Notes under the pieces: model-generated
Databases searched by the model: none
What the model was told of the DNA's origin: nothing
What the model saw: the letters and a program-made list of their open reading frames with translations, nothing else
Shown: positions 45,201-53,176 of the stretch, piece after piece
How the letters are laid out: every line of letters starts with the position of its first letter
How positions within the stretch are numbered: the stretch's first letter is position 1
DNA from: an uncultured Alphaproteobacteria bacterium
GTDB taxonomy: Bacteria; Pseudomonadota; Alphaproteobacteria; HIMB59
Direction: 5' to 3'
Length of the DNA stretch: 64,000 nt
Assembly: GCA_902515765.1 (NCBI GenBank)
Contig: CABXVZ010000001.1
Span: 1 to 64,000 of the forward strand
Made by a program: the position numbers and the translations under genes

Positions 45201-46793
45201 AAAGTTTTGTTTAAAAAAACTATGAAGGCCTCGATATCTTTCTGTTAGAACGCTTAAAGGAGTGTCGTCTCCCATAGAGCCAATAGCTTCTTGTCCCGTT
45301 TTCACCATAGGGTCTAATATCAGATCAAGGGTTTCTAAAGATAGATTAAAAGATTTTGCTATTTGATAATAAACCTTATCAATACTTTCCTCATGTTTGG
45401 GGATTTTTTTATTTGAAAGAATAGCATCTAATTGTGTCGTTTTCTTATTCCAATTTGAGTAGTCTTGTCTTTCACTTAACTGTTTTTTAAGTTCGTCACT
45501 TTGATAAAACTTTTTTTCTTTATAGTTAATTGCAATAAGTTCGCCTGGTCCCACTCGACCTTTCTTCAAAATATTTTTTTCTTCAATATTTACCATACCA
45601 ACCTCAGACCCAGAGATCAGTAAACCATCATTGGTAATTATATAGCGTAAGGGGCGAAGACCATTTCTATCCATTCCTGATATGATCCAATCACCAAAAT
45701 TTCCACAAACTGCTGCAGGACCATCCCAAGGCTCAATAACTGCATTACAATATGCGTACATGTCTTTAAGTTTTTCTGGAATGTCTGAACGATTTGACCA
45801 AGCTTCTGGGATAATCATTGATTTAGCCATAGGCATATCTCTGTCAGTTTGTACCAGTAGTTCAAACGCACCATCTAAAGAGGCTGAGTCAGAGGCATCA
45901 GAGTCTAAAATAGGTTTTAGATCATTAATTCTCTCATTAAAAAAAGGATGGGTTATTCTTGGCTCATGGGCGCTCATCCAATTAATGTTACCTTTTAAAG
46001 TATTGATCTCGCCATTATGGGCTAAAACCCTAAACGGCTGAGCAAGAGACCAAGTAGGAAAAGTATTTGTAGAGTAACGTTGGTGATAAATGGCAAACTT
46101 TGATTTGAAATCAGGGTCTAAAAGATCTGTATAAAATTCAGATAGTTGCTCTGCTAAAAACATTCCTTTATAGACAATAGTTTCAGTTGAGAGAGAGCAA
46201 ATATAAAAGTCGTTTATATTTAGTGCCTTAATTTTGTTTTCAATTCTTCTTCTTGTTAGGTATAGCTTTTTTTCTAGATCATCTTGTGATTCTTTAGGAG
46301 AGAAAATAATTTGTTCAATTTCAGGTTTTGTGTAATTTGCTTTTTCTCCAAGGATTCCTGTATTAACTGGGACTTGTCTCCAACCAAAGATATTCATTCC
46401 TGCTTTGATAATTTCATATTCAACAATAGCTCTACATTTTTCTTGAGCTCCAAAATCTCTTTTTGGTAGAAATATCATTCCTACGCCTAAAAGATTTTCA
46501 TCATTGGCTTTATGCCCGGTTCTTACAACTTGCTTGCTAAAAAAAGAGTGAGAAACTTCGAGCATGATTCCGGCACCATCACCAGTTTTTCCATCAGCAT
46601 CTACAGCACCTCTATGGAAAACAGCTTTGAGTGCCTCAATACCTTTTTCAACTATATCTCTTCGTGATTCTCCATCTATGGAAGCTACAAGACCCACACC
46701 ACAATTATCGTGTTCAAACTCGTTTCTATAAATATGATTTTTTTTTAGTTTATCTCTATTTTTTAAATAAAATTCCACTTCTTGATTTATCAT
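42279..46793 (-). CDS. gltB: Glutamate synthase (NADPH), large subunit
   Basis: A 1504-residue enzyme that makes two glutamates from glutamine and 2-oxoglutarate. The N-terminal glutaminase domain starts around NCGVGLVAS, whose cysteine becomes residue 1 after removal of a propeptide of about 30 residues. The central and FMN domains include GEGGEDSARYN, PGEGGQLPG and VSGHSGGTGASP. CIMVRQCHSNTCPVGVC supplies the 3Fe-4S cysteines. The C-terminal GXGXG-type helix shows as GGEVVILGNIGDNFGAGMTGG. It overlaps gltD by four bases. With gltD it is the main ammonium assimilation route. Confidence 0.97.
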   Translation of the reverse strand: MINQEVEFYLKNRDKLKKNHIYRNEFEHDNCGVGLVASIDGESRRDIVEKGIEALKAVFHRGAVDADGKTGDGAGIMLEVSHSFFSKQVVRTGHKANDENLLGVGMIFLPKRDFGAQEKCRAIVEYEIIKAGMNIFGWRQVPVNTGILGEKANYTKPEIEQIIFSPKESQDDLEKKLYLTRRRIENKIKALNINDFYICSLSTETIVYKGMFLAEQLSEFYTDLLDPDFKSKFAIYHQRYSTNTFPTWSLAQPFRVLAHNGEINTLKGNINWMSAHEPRITHPFFNERINDLKPILDSDASDSASLDGAFELLVQTDRDMPMAKSMIIPEAWSNRSDIPEKLKDMYAYCNAVIEPWDGPAAVCGNFGDWIISGMDRNGLRPLRYIITNDGLLISGSEVGMVNIEEKNILKKGRVGPGELIAINYKEKKFYQSDELKKQLSERQDYSNWNKKTTQLDAILSNKKIPKHEESIDKVYYQIAKSFNLSLETLDLILDPMVKTGQEAIGSMGDDTPLSVLTERYRGLHSFFKQNFSQVTNPPIDSLREQVVMSLKTRLGNLGNIVEEDSEQCNLVLLESPVLLDNEIETLKEHLGEYTTEIDCTYDINDHTNFLNEIQRVCSEAEQAVRSGTQHLIISDKNIDKDRIALPMILATSAVHSYLIKNNLRTFTSLNVSSLECFDVHYFAVLIGVGATTVNASLIEKIVCDRLNKNIYKNIEYPKLLHNLKKAIEKGLRKIISKMGISIISSYRGGRNLEIIGLSRSMVESFFPGMPSRISGIGLEGLEKRYRKQHELSFKGSSAVLDIGGEFRFRANSETHAYEGVSIHMLQEAVTRDSYNLYKNYTKRIYNTKPIHIRDLLKFNESQQVLKLDAVQSISEIRKSFVSPGISLGALSPEAHQTLAVAMNRIGSKSDSGEGGEDSARYNKLQNGDNPSSSIKQVASGRFGVTAEYLNNCSEIEIKIAQGAKPGEGGQLPGFKVTDLIAKLRHSTKGVTLISPPPHHDIYSIEDLAQLIYDLKQINPVAKVCVKLVAQSGIGTVAAGVAKAKADVILVSGHSGGTGASPQSSIKYVGLPWELGISEVHQLLSLNGLRDKVILRTDGGIKTGQDIVKAAILGAEEYGIGTASLVAMGCIMVRQCHSNTCPVGVCTQDEELREKFGGTPEKVINLFSFIAEEVREILASLGYSSLKDVIGKTELLSQAHYGSSDLDNLDLNPILTKIDDGKIYDYHSEKKRNEVPKTLDDLFEKDGKEFIQSGQKIELTYNIQNTLRTIGTKISSFITRHYGMNSLSEDHVTLKLRGSGGNSLGAFAVKGLTLRVFGDSNDYVGKGLSGGKIIVQPRNSFNQPSHENVIIGNVTLYGATAGTLFASGQAGDRFCVRNSGALAIVEGCGANGCEYMTGGEVVILGNIGDNFGAGMTGGSAFIYSDQKNLIEMMNKETIQSYQILDENWKKYLFKLLTNFSKETKSKRASYIIENFEQEISKFIHVVPNEVVDKLNYPVIEQHKIA

Positions 46794-48202
46794 GATGCTT
46801 TTTTGATTTGATTACTTTGTAAAAATTGATGTATAGACTTTGCTACTTCTCTACCATCATGGATAGCCCAAACAACTAAAGATGCCCCTCTAACAATATC
46901 ACCTGCTGCAAATACCTTTGGATTGCTTGTTTGAAATCTCTTAAAATCAACTTTAACAGTATTCCAACTAGTGAGTTCTAGGTCAGTGTTAAAATGTGAA
47001 TTCAAATCTTCTGGCTCAAAACCTAAGGCTTGGATGATCAAATCACTTTTAATTTGTTTTTCTATACCTGTATCGACTGGTTTTCTTCTTCCTGTTTCAT
47101 CGGCCTCTCCAAGAGTAGCTACTTTGTAACTCAAGCTAGATGCTTCAGATTTTTCACTAATAATTTTGGAAGGAACAGAAAGCCAGTTGAAATTAACACC
47201 TTCTTGTTCTGCATTTAAAACTTCCCTTGCAGAGCCTGGCATATTTTCTTTATTTCTTCTATAAAGGCATGTTACTTCTTTAGCTTTTTGACGTATAGCT
47301 GTTCGTACACAATCCATAGCAGTATCACCACCACCAATTACAACAATATGTTTACCTTTTGCACTTAAATATTTGTTTGAGGAAGGAGTATCTCCAAGCC
47401 CAACTTTATTACTCTCAATTAAAAAATCTAAAGCAGGAAGAGAGTTATTAATATTTGACGTTTCGATATCTAGTTTTCTAGCTTTGTAAACACCAGTAGC
47501 AACAAGAATAGCGTCGTAGTCTTTTTCTAGGTCTTGGAAAGTTAAATCCTTACCTATTTCTTTATTAACATGAAATTTAACTCCACTATTTGTTAACCAA
47601 TCTGTTCTTCTCTCAACAATACTTTTATCTAATTTAAAATTAGGAATTCCATAAATCATTAATCCGCCAACTCTGTCATTTTTTTCAAAAACGTCGACGT
47701 GATATCCATTTTGAATAAGGTATGATGATGCTGCCATCCCAGCAGGACCTGATCCAATGATCGCAACTTTTTTTTTCGATGAACTATTAATTTCAATATT
47801 TTTAACCCAGCCTTTTTCCCATGCTAATTCAGTAAGATATTTTTCTAAATTACCAATTGTAATAGCACCAAACCCTGCTTGCTCAACAACACAATTTCCT
47901 TCACATAGCCTATCTTGGGGGCAAACCCTGCCACAGACTTCTGGAAACACATTTGTCGAAGATGAAACTTGATAAGCCTCTTCTAATCTATCCTCGGCAA
48001 TATATTTGAGCCAATCAGGAATATTATTATTTAAAGGGCAATGAATTTGACAATAAGGAACTCCACATTGAGAACATCTTGAGGATTGTTCAACAGATGT
48101 TTTAGTGTCAAACTGACTATAAATCTCTTGGAAATCCTTTATTCTTTTTTCAGGATCTGCTTTAGATGGATTCTTTGGTTTTTGCTTATGAAACTCTAAC
48201 AT
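46790..48202 (-). CDS. gltD: Glutamate synthase (NADPH), small subunit
   Basis: A 470-residue flavoprotein that passes electrons from NADPH to GltB. The N-terminal part has two cysteine clusters for 4Fe-4S centres (CSQCGVPYCQIHCPLNNNIPDW and CPQDRLCEGNC). FAD binds at AIIGSGPAGMAASSYL and NADPH at VVIGGGDTAMDCVRTA, with the C-terminal FAAGDIVRGASLVVWAI closing the FAD site. It is the first gene of the gltDB pair on the minus strand, unlike E. coli where gltB comes first. Confidence 0.97.
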   Translation of the reverse strand: MLEFHKQKPKNPSKADPEKRIKDFQEIYSQFDTKTSVEQSSRCSQCGVPYCQIHCPLNNNIPDWLKYIAEDRLEEAYQVSSSTNVFPEVCGRVCPQDRLCEGNCVVEQAGFGAITIGNLEKYLTELAWEKGWVKNIEINSSSKKKVAIIGSGPAGMAASSYLIQNGYHVDVFEKNDRVGGLMIYGIPNFKLDKSIVERRTDWLTNSGVKFHVNKEIGKDLTFQDLEKDYDAILVATGVYKARKLDIETSNINNSLPALDFLIESNKVGLGDTPSSNKYLSAKGKHIVVIGGGDTAMDCVRTAIRQKAKEVTCLYRRNKENMPGSAREVLNAEQEGVNFNWLSVPSKIISEKSEASSLSYKVATLGEADETGRRKPVDTGIEKQIKSDLIIQALGFEPEDLNSHFNTDLELTSWNTVKVDFKRFQTSNPKVFAAGDIVRGASLVVWAIHDGREVAKSIHQFLQSNQIKKAS

Positions 48203-48296
48203 GATAATAAATTATTACTTTATTCTCCTACAAATAAATGGATCTTAGTTTTATAAAGATTCTAATATTAAGTAAATACCTAATTAGTAATATATT

Positions 48297-49049
48297 ATGA
48301 CTAATGAAAATTTTTTTTATATTTTTTACTCTATAATTCAAGGAATTACCGAATTTATCCCCATTAGCTCAAGTGGTCATCTAAATATAATTGAGTTAAT
48401 TTTTGTAAACCTTGAAGAAAGAAATTTTTTATACGAAACTACTGCTCACTTTGCCTCCTTATTGGCTCTGATATTATATTTATATCAAAATAAATACTTT
48501 GAATTTAGCAATATAAAGGTCAATTTTTTTCCTATTTTCTTTGCAACTATCCCCGCAGTATTGGTTGGCTTTATAATGATTTCTCTAAAAGTAAATATTA
48601 TAAGCCTAAAAATTATTGGCATTACATCCATTATTGGCGGATTAATGCTTTATTTTTCTGATATGAAACAATTTCAAAGACTGGAGTTAAAAAGCAGAGC
48701 AATAAAATTCTTTTTAGCGGGTATGTTTCAATGCCTCGCTTTTATACCCGGGTTTAGTAGGTCTGCTAGTTGTATAATTGCTTTTAGATTACTGGGGGAA
48801 GAAAGGAGAGTATCTTCTATTTATAGTCTTTATTTAGGAATACCCATAATAACTATATCTTTTTTATCTAATTTTAAAGACTTCAAAAATATGGTTATAG
48901 ATATTAATTTAATAATAATTTTTCTTGTAACATTTATTTCAGCATACATAACTTTAAATCTATTTATAAATTTTATAAATAAAATCAGCTTTACGCCATT
49001 TGTTATTTATAGAATTTTATTAGGATTAATTATTTTAAGTATATTTTAA
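48297..49049 (+). CDS. uppP: Undecaprenyl-diphosphatase
   Basis: A 250-residue membrane phosphatase that recycles undecaprenyl pyrophosphate for peptidoglycan and LPS synthesis. Motif 1 is QGITEFIPISSSGHL and motif 2 PGFSRSASCIIAFRLLG, with seven to eight hydrophobic spans. It is slightly shorter than E. coli UppP (273) at the loops. Its stop abuts that of the convergent epimerase gene. Confidence 0.95.
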   Translation: MTNENFFYIFYSIIQGITEFIPISSSGHLNIIELIFVNLEERNFLYETTAHFASLLALILYLYQNKYFEFSNIKVNFFPIFFATIPAVLVGFIMISLKVNIISLKIIGITSIIGGLMLYFSDMKQFQRLELKSRAIKFFLAGMFQCLAFIPGFSRSASCIIAFRLLGEERRVSSIYSLYLGIPIITISFLSNFKDFKNMVIDINLIIIFLVTFISAYITLNLFINFINKISFTPFVIYRILLGLIILSIF

Positions 49050-49979
49050 TTAAACTCTATCAAGGAACTTATTTAAATACTGTGAGGAAATTATTTTCAT
49101 ATCAGATAAATCTTTCTCAATTATTTCAGATACTTTAGCTTGGCTTCCTTCAGAAATACTATCATGCGATAGTGATAAAAATTGATCGTAGGTAAATAAT
49201 GGCCTAGGGAGCTTCTCCATTAATTTTCCCTGAATAATTGCAAAGAATGAAGGGATTTTTATAAATCGTGCTGGTTTTTTTAGAGTTTTAAATATATGTG
49301 AGAGTATTTCTTTAAATGAAAATATTTCATTTCCAACTGCTGGAATGTTTGAATTTTTATATTTTTCAAAATTTTGAATTAATTTAAATAACATCAGAGA
49401 TAAATCATTGACATAAATTGGTTGAAATTTTGTTTCTCCTTTTTTGTACAAAGGAAGAAAAGGTAATAATTTTGCCATCTTGCCGAATTGATTTATAAAA
49501 TTGTCTTCTTCTCCATAAACAATACTAGGTCTGATTATAATATAATTAGTATTATTGTTTTCTATAAATTCTTCTCCCATTTTCTTAGACATTAGGTAAT
49601 TAGATTTTGTATCATAGCTTGAGCCTAGGCTTGAAACATGTAAAAAGGGTTTTTTGTATTTTTCAGCATAAAAAGAAATTTTTTTGGGTAATAAGAAGTG
49701 TGCAAGTTCAAACGACATGCTTGATTTTTCAAACAAAAGTCCGATTAAATTCAGAACTACATCACTTTTTTTAATTAAATTTTCTAAGTTAGATAAGTCA
49801 TGTAAGTCAAAATCAAACACTTCTATTTGACCAATATCTCCAGAAAGAATATTGCGCTTAACACCGGCGGAGTTTCTGACTGGACATAATACCTTACATT
49901 CATCAGATAAGAGTCTTTTAACTATACTTCTTCCAATAAAACCAGTAGATCCAAATACAAGTATATTTTTGTTTCTCAT
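49050..49979 (-). CDS. NAD(P)-binding epimerase/dehydratase-like protein (NDUFA9-like)
   Basis: A 309-residue short-chain-dehydrogenase-type protein. VFGSTGFIGRSIVKRLL is the dinucleotide-binding loop. The catalytic YxxxK of typical epimerases appears only as SNYLMSKKMGEEF, and YIIIRPSIVYGEED follows. This is the pattern of the complex I NDUFA9-type group, common in alphaproteobacteria. It may act in complex I assembly or quinone/lipid metabolism rather than sugar chemistry. Function is inferred from family only. Confidence 0.83.
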   Translation of the reverse strand: MRNKNILVFGSTGFIGRSIVKRLLSDECKVLCPVRNSAGVKRNILSGDIGQIEVFDFDLHDLSNLENLIKKSDVVLNLIGLLFEKSSMSFELAHFLLPKKISFYAEKYKKPFLHVSSLGSSYDTKSNYLMSKKMGEEFIENNNTNYIIIRPSIVYGEEDNFINQFGKMAKLLPFLPLYKKGETKFQPIYVNDLSLMLFKLIQNFEKYKNSNIPAVGNEIFSFKEILSHIFKTLKKPARFIKIPSFFAIIQGKLMEKLPRPLFTYDQFLSLSHDSISEGSQAKVSEIIEKDLSDMKIISSQYLNKFLDRV

Positions 49980-50014
49980 TACAATATCTATCTTATATAA
50001 ATATAAGAACTATC

Positions 50015-50647
50015 ATGTCAAATTATCAATTATTCCATAATGACCTACCTGCTCAAGCTTTAAAATCATTTAAAGGTGAAATCTCTATAGATACTGAAAC
50101 ATTGGGGTTAAATATTAAAAGAGATAGACTTTGTCTTATTCAGCTCAGAAACGAGTCAAATAAGAAAATTTATCTAATTAAGTTTGATAGTGAACTATCT
50201 GCTAAAAAATCCAAAAACCTAAAATTAATTATGGAAAATAGGTCTTTAAGAAAAATTTTTCATTATGCAAGATTTGATATGGCGATCCTTAAAGAAAATT
50301 TAAATATAAATGTGAAAAACGTTTTCTGTACAAAAATCGCCTCTAAGCTTACAAGAACATATTCCTCAAAACATGGCCTAAAAGATTTAGTAAAAGAATT
50401 ATTAAATGTAGAGTTAGATAAAAATGAGCAAACATCGGATTGGAGTCGAAAGAAACTCTCAAAACTACAGGTTCAATATGCTATAAACGATATTCTTTAT
50501 CTTGAGAATCTCAAAATAATTTTAGAAACTAAACTTGAAGACCTTAAAAGAATCAAAACCTTTAACTCGATAATGAAATTTTTGGAAACAAGAGTTGAAT
50601 TAGATTTAATGGGCTGGGAGAGTACTGATATTTTTGCCCACAAATAA
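50015..50647 (+). CDS. rnd: Ribonuclease D, exonuclease domain only
   Basis: A 210-residue DEDD 3'-5' exoribonuclease. ISIDTETLGL is Exo I with the DxE pair, IFHYARFDMAIL is Exo II, and YAINDILYLENL is the Exo III region with tyrosine and aspartate. The HRDC domains of E. coli RNase D (375 residues) are absent, as is usual for the short alphaproteobacterial form. It probably trims tRNA 3' ends. A TATAAG seven bases before the ATG and no Shine-Dalgarno suggest a leaderless start of the kdsD-lpt run. Confidence 0.9.
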   Translation: MSNYQLFHNDLPAQALKSFKGEISIDTETLGLNIKRDRLCLIQLRNESNKKIYLIKFDSELSAKKSKNLKLIMENRSLRKIFHYARFDMAILKENLNINVKNVFCTKIASKLTRTYSSKHGLKDLVKELLNVELDKNEQTSDWSRKKLSKLQVQYAINDILYLENLKIILETKLEDLKRIKTFNSIMKFLETRVELDLMGWESTDIFAHK

Positions 50648-50648
50648 A

Positions 50649-51596
50649 ATGAATAAATCAAATATTATTAAAAAAGGTAAAGAAGTATTAAATATTGAAG
50701 CCAGTGCTATAAGAAATTTATCTAAAGACTTAGATCAAAATTTTATAAAAGCTGTAAATCTTATAATTAAACTTGAGGGTAAGCTTATACTCTCAGGTGT
50801 AGGAAAAAGTGGAAATATAGCAGGTAAACTAGCATCCTCATTTACCTCTACTGGAGTACCATCAATTTATTTGAATCCAGTGGATGCAAGCCACGGGGAC
50901 ATGGGCATCGTAAGTCAAGGAGATGTTTTAATTGTTATCTCAAATTCTGGTGAATCTTATGAATTATCAGACCTCATAAACTTTGCCAAAAAAAAGAAAA
51001 TAAAAATTATTTCTATAACCTCTAATAAAAAAAGTCTTCTATCTAAAAATGCAGATGTTTCTTTAATATTACCAATTCATAAAGAAGCTGATAAATTAAA
51101 CACAATTCCCACAACCTCAACAACTCTTTGTTTAGCTTTAGGAGATGCCTTATGTTGCACAGTCTTAGATATTAGAAATTTTGACAAAAAATCATTTAGG
51201 GAATTACATCCAGGTGGAAAAATAGGGAAAAAACTTAAAACACTGAATGAAATAATGGATAAAGAAATACCAATAATAAATTCTAAATCCACTATTATGG
51301 ATGCTGTTTTAAAGATGACCGAAAAAAAATATGGTTGTGCGGTAATGGTCGATAAAAATAATAAAATTAAGGGAATTTTTACTGATGGTGATTTAAGGAG
51401 AGCCATTAAAGGTATCAAAATGGATGATTTAGTTGTTTCTGTAATGAAAAACAAACCTATTACAGCACCTCATGATTTGTTAATTTCCTCTGCAGTTTTA
51501 TTAATGAATAAGAATTCAATTACTAGCTTAATTATAGCAGATAAAAATATTCCAATTGGCATTGTAAATCTTAAACAATGTGTTGATAATGACTAA
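50649..51596 (+). CDS. kdsD: Arabinose-5-phosphate isomerase (KpsF/KdsD family)
   Basis: A 315-residue enzyme making arabinose-5-phosphate, the first precursor of Kdo for LPS. The N-terminal SIS domain has LSGVGKSGNIAGKLASSF and ISNSGESYEL, followed by LHPGGKIGKK. Two CBS domains occupy the C-terminal third (MTEKKYGCAVMVD, GIFTDGDLRRA). The ATG at 50649 is chosen over the TTG at 50634, which lies inside rnd. It precedes lptC with an 8-base overlap. Confidence 0.95.
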   Translation: MNKSNIIKKGKEVLNIEASAIRNLSKDLDQNFIKAVNLIIKLEGKLILSGVGKSGNIAGKLASSFTSTGVPSIYLNPVDASHGDMGIVSQGDVLIVISNSGESYELSDLINFAKKKKIKIISITSNKKSLLSKNADVSLILPIHKEADKLNTIPTTSTTLCLALGDALCCTVLDIRNFDKKSFRELHPGGKIGKKLKTLNEIMDKEIPIINSKSTIMDAVLKMTEKKYGCAVMVDKNNKIKGIFTDGDLRRAIKGIKMDDLVVSVMKNKPITAPHDLLISSAVLLMNKNSITSLIIADKNIPIGIVNLKQCVDND

Positions 51597-52014
51597 ATTC
51601 TTTCCAAAAGCACTTAACACAATCATTTTTCTTATTTTAGTAATTCAAACACTCATATATTATTTTAATACTAAATCCTCAACTAAAGTTTTTAGTCAGA
51701 AAAGTGTTAGTGTAGAGAACTTCTCTAGTATAGTTTTATCTAAATCTGGAATGACAAAAATTGGGTCAGAAAAATTAAATAAAATTGATGACAATAATAT
51801 TTCTTTAGAGGGAATATCCTATTTAGAAAACAGTAAATATAAAATTTATGGAAGTAATATATTTATTGATATGGAAAATGATGTTTCTTCTAGTAAAGAC
51901 GATGTTGAAGTAATTAATTCTATGGGAATTTTAAATGCAGAAAGTTTCACAAATTTAGACTCCGAAGGAAAAATTTTGTTTAAAGGAAAGGTAACTTTTG
52001 TAAGCCATGACTAA
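51589..52014 (+). CDS. lptC: LPS export protein LptC
   Basis: A 141-residue single-span inner-membrane protein of the LPS bridge. A hydrophobic anchor (NTIIFLILVIQTLIYYF) at about residues 10-27 is followed by a beta-rich periplasmic domain of the LptC/A/D jellyroll type (LNKIDDNNISLEGISYLENSKYKIYG). The ATG at 51589 within the end of kdsD is preferred. Sequence is weakly conserved, and position before lptA and lptB decides the call. Overlaps lptA by 8 bases. Confidence 0.85.
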   Translation: MTKFFPKALNTIIFLILVIQTLIYYFNTKSSTKVFSQKSVSVENFSSIVLSKSGMTKIGSEKLNKIDDNNISLEGISYLENSKYKIYGSNIFIDMENDVSSSKDDVEVINSMGILNAESFTNLDSEGKILFKGKVTFVSHD

Positions 52015-52465
52015 ATATATACTTATTATACTTTTATTTATCTTCAAATATGCTCAATCTGAAAGCTATGTAAAAGCGGGTGATAGTTTGATTTGGGACT
52101 CTGAAAAACAATCATATACCGCCAATGGGGACGTCGAATTTCAAAATGATAAGTTTATTGCTTTTGCTGATAAAATGATTGCTGAATATATTGAACAAAA
52201 AGATAAGGAGGTTTTTACGATTGTTGAATTATTTAATGATGTAATAATTGAATTTAAAGATGAGATCTTCAAGGGTGATTATGCCATATACACGCGTGAG
52301 GATAATATAATTAAGCTAACTGGGAATGTTTCTATTAAATCCCCAACTCGACTTCTAACAGGATATGAATTGATAGCTGATATTGATAATAATAAAAGAA
52401 TTTTAAACTCTGCTGACGATGAATCATTAGTTGAAGTTCTTTTAGACAATAATGCAAAAAATTAA
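52007..52465 (+). CDS. lptA: LPS periplasmic bridge protein LptA
   Basis: A 152-residue periplasmic protein. The first 18 residues (MTKYILIILLFIFKYAQS) are a signal peptide. The mature part is an OstA-like beta-jellyroll (WDSEKQSYTANGDVEFQND, AIYTREDNIIKLTGNVSI), which stacks into the filament carrying LPS to the outer membrane. It overlaps lptB by 14 bases. Confidence 0.9.
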   Translation: MTKYILIILLFIFKYAQSESYVKAGDSLIWDSEKQSYTANGDVEFQNDKFIAFADKMIAEYIEQKDKEVFTIVELFNDVIIEFKDEIFKGDYAIYTREDNIIKLTGNVSIKSPTRLLTGYELIADIDNNKRILNSADDESLVEVLLDNNAKN

Positions 52466-53168
52466 ACTCATTAAAATAAGTAAAAAATTCAAATCAAAAC
52501 AAGCGCTTAAGCAAGTTAGTCTAGAATTTGATAGTAATAAGATTAATGGGCTCCTAGGTCCAAATGGTAGTGGTAAGACAACCTTATTTAACATTATCGC
52601 TGGCTTTCTCTCTCCAGATGAGGGTCAAATCTTATTAGATGGTAAAGATTTAACATCATTAAGCTTAAGTTTGAGATCAAAACTAGGTATTTCTTATTTG
52701 CCTCAAGAGGCCTCTATTTTTAGGGATATGAATGTATATGATAATATTCATTCAATTGCTGAATTATTCTACGAAAAATCAAAATCAATTAAAGTAACTG
52801 ACAATTTAATTCAAAAATTTTCTCTTCAAAGTTTTCAAAAAACAAAAGGTAAACTTTTATCTGGGGGAGAAAGAAGAAGAACAGAAATAGCAAGAGCTCT
52901 TGCCAGTAATCCTAAATTTTTATTATTAGACGAGCCTTTTGCTGGTATTGATCCCATCGCTATTGAAGAAGTCAAGTCTACAATAGATCTTCTTAAAAAA
53001 ATAAATATTGGTATTATTATAACTGATCATAATGTCAAAGAGGCTCTGAGTATTGTTGACTTTGGATATATTATTTATAATGGGCAAATAATAAAATCAG
53101 GAAATCCTAAAGAAATAACATCAGATAAATTTGTAAAAAAAATATACTTAGGTAATACCTACCAATAA
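52452..53168 (+). CDS. lptB: LPS export ABC ATPase LptB
   Basis: A 238-residue ATPase driving LPS extraction from the inner membrane. Walker A is GPNGSGKTTLFN, the signature LSGGERRRTEIARAL and Walker B LLLDEPFAGIDP, with the switch ITDHNV. LSGGERRRTEIARAL and FAGIDPIA are characteristic of LptB. It works with LptF/LptG, which are not in this window. Usually rpoN follows in alphaproteobacteria; here aroA follows after 8 bases. Confidence 0.96.
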   Translation: MQKIKLIKISKKFKSKQALKQVSLEFDSNKINGLLGPNGSGKTTLFNIIAGFLSPDEGQILLDGKDLTSLSLSLRSKLGISYLPQEASIFRDMNVYDNIHSIAELFYEKSKSIKVTDNLIQKFSLQSFQKTKGKLLSGGERRRTEIARALASNPKFLLLDEPFAGIDPIAIEEVKSTIDLLKKINIGIIITDHNVKEALSIVDFGYIIYNGQIIKSGNPKEITSDKFVKKIYLGNTYQ

Positions 53169-53176
53169 CCAAATAG

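Noticed and set aside
45682-46041. 119-residue ORF on the plus strand
   Set aside because: Shadow of gltB; low-complexity Ser-rich translation with no family features.
51077-51454. 125-residue ORF on the minus strand
   Set aside because: Antisense of the kdsD CBS region.
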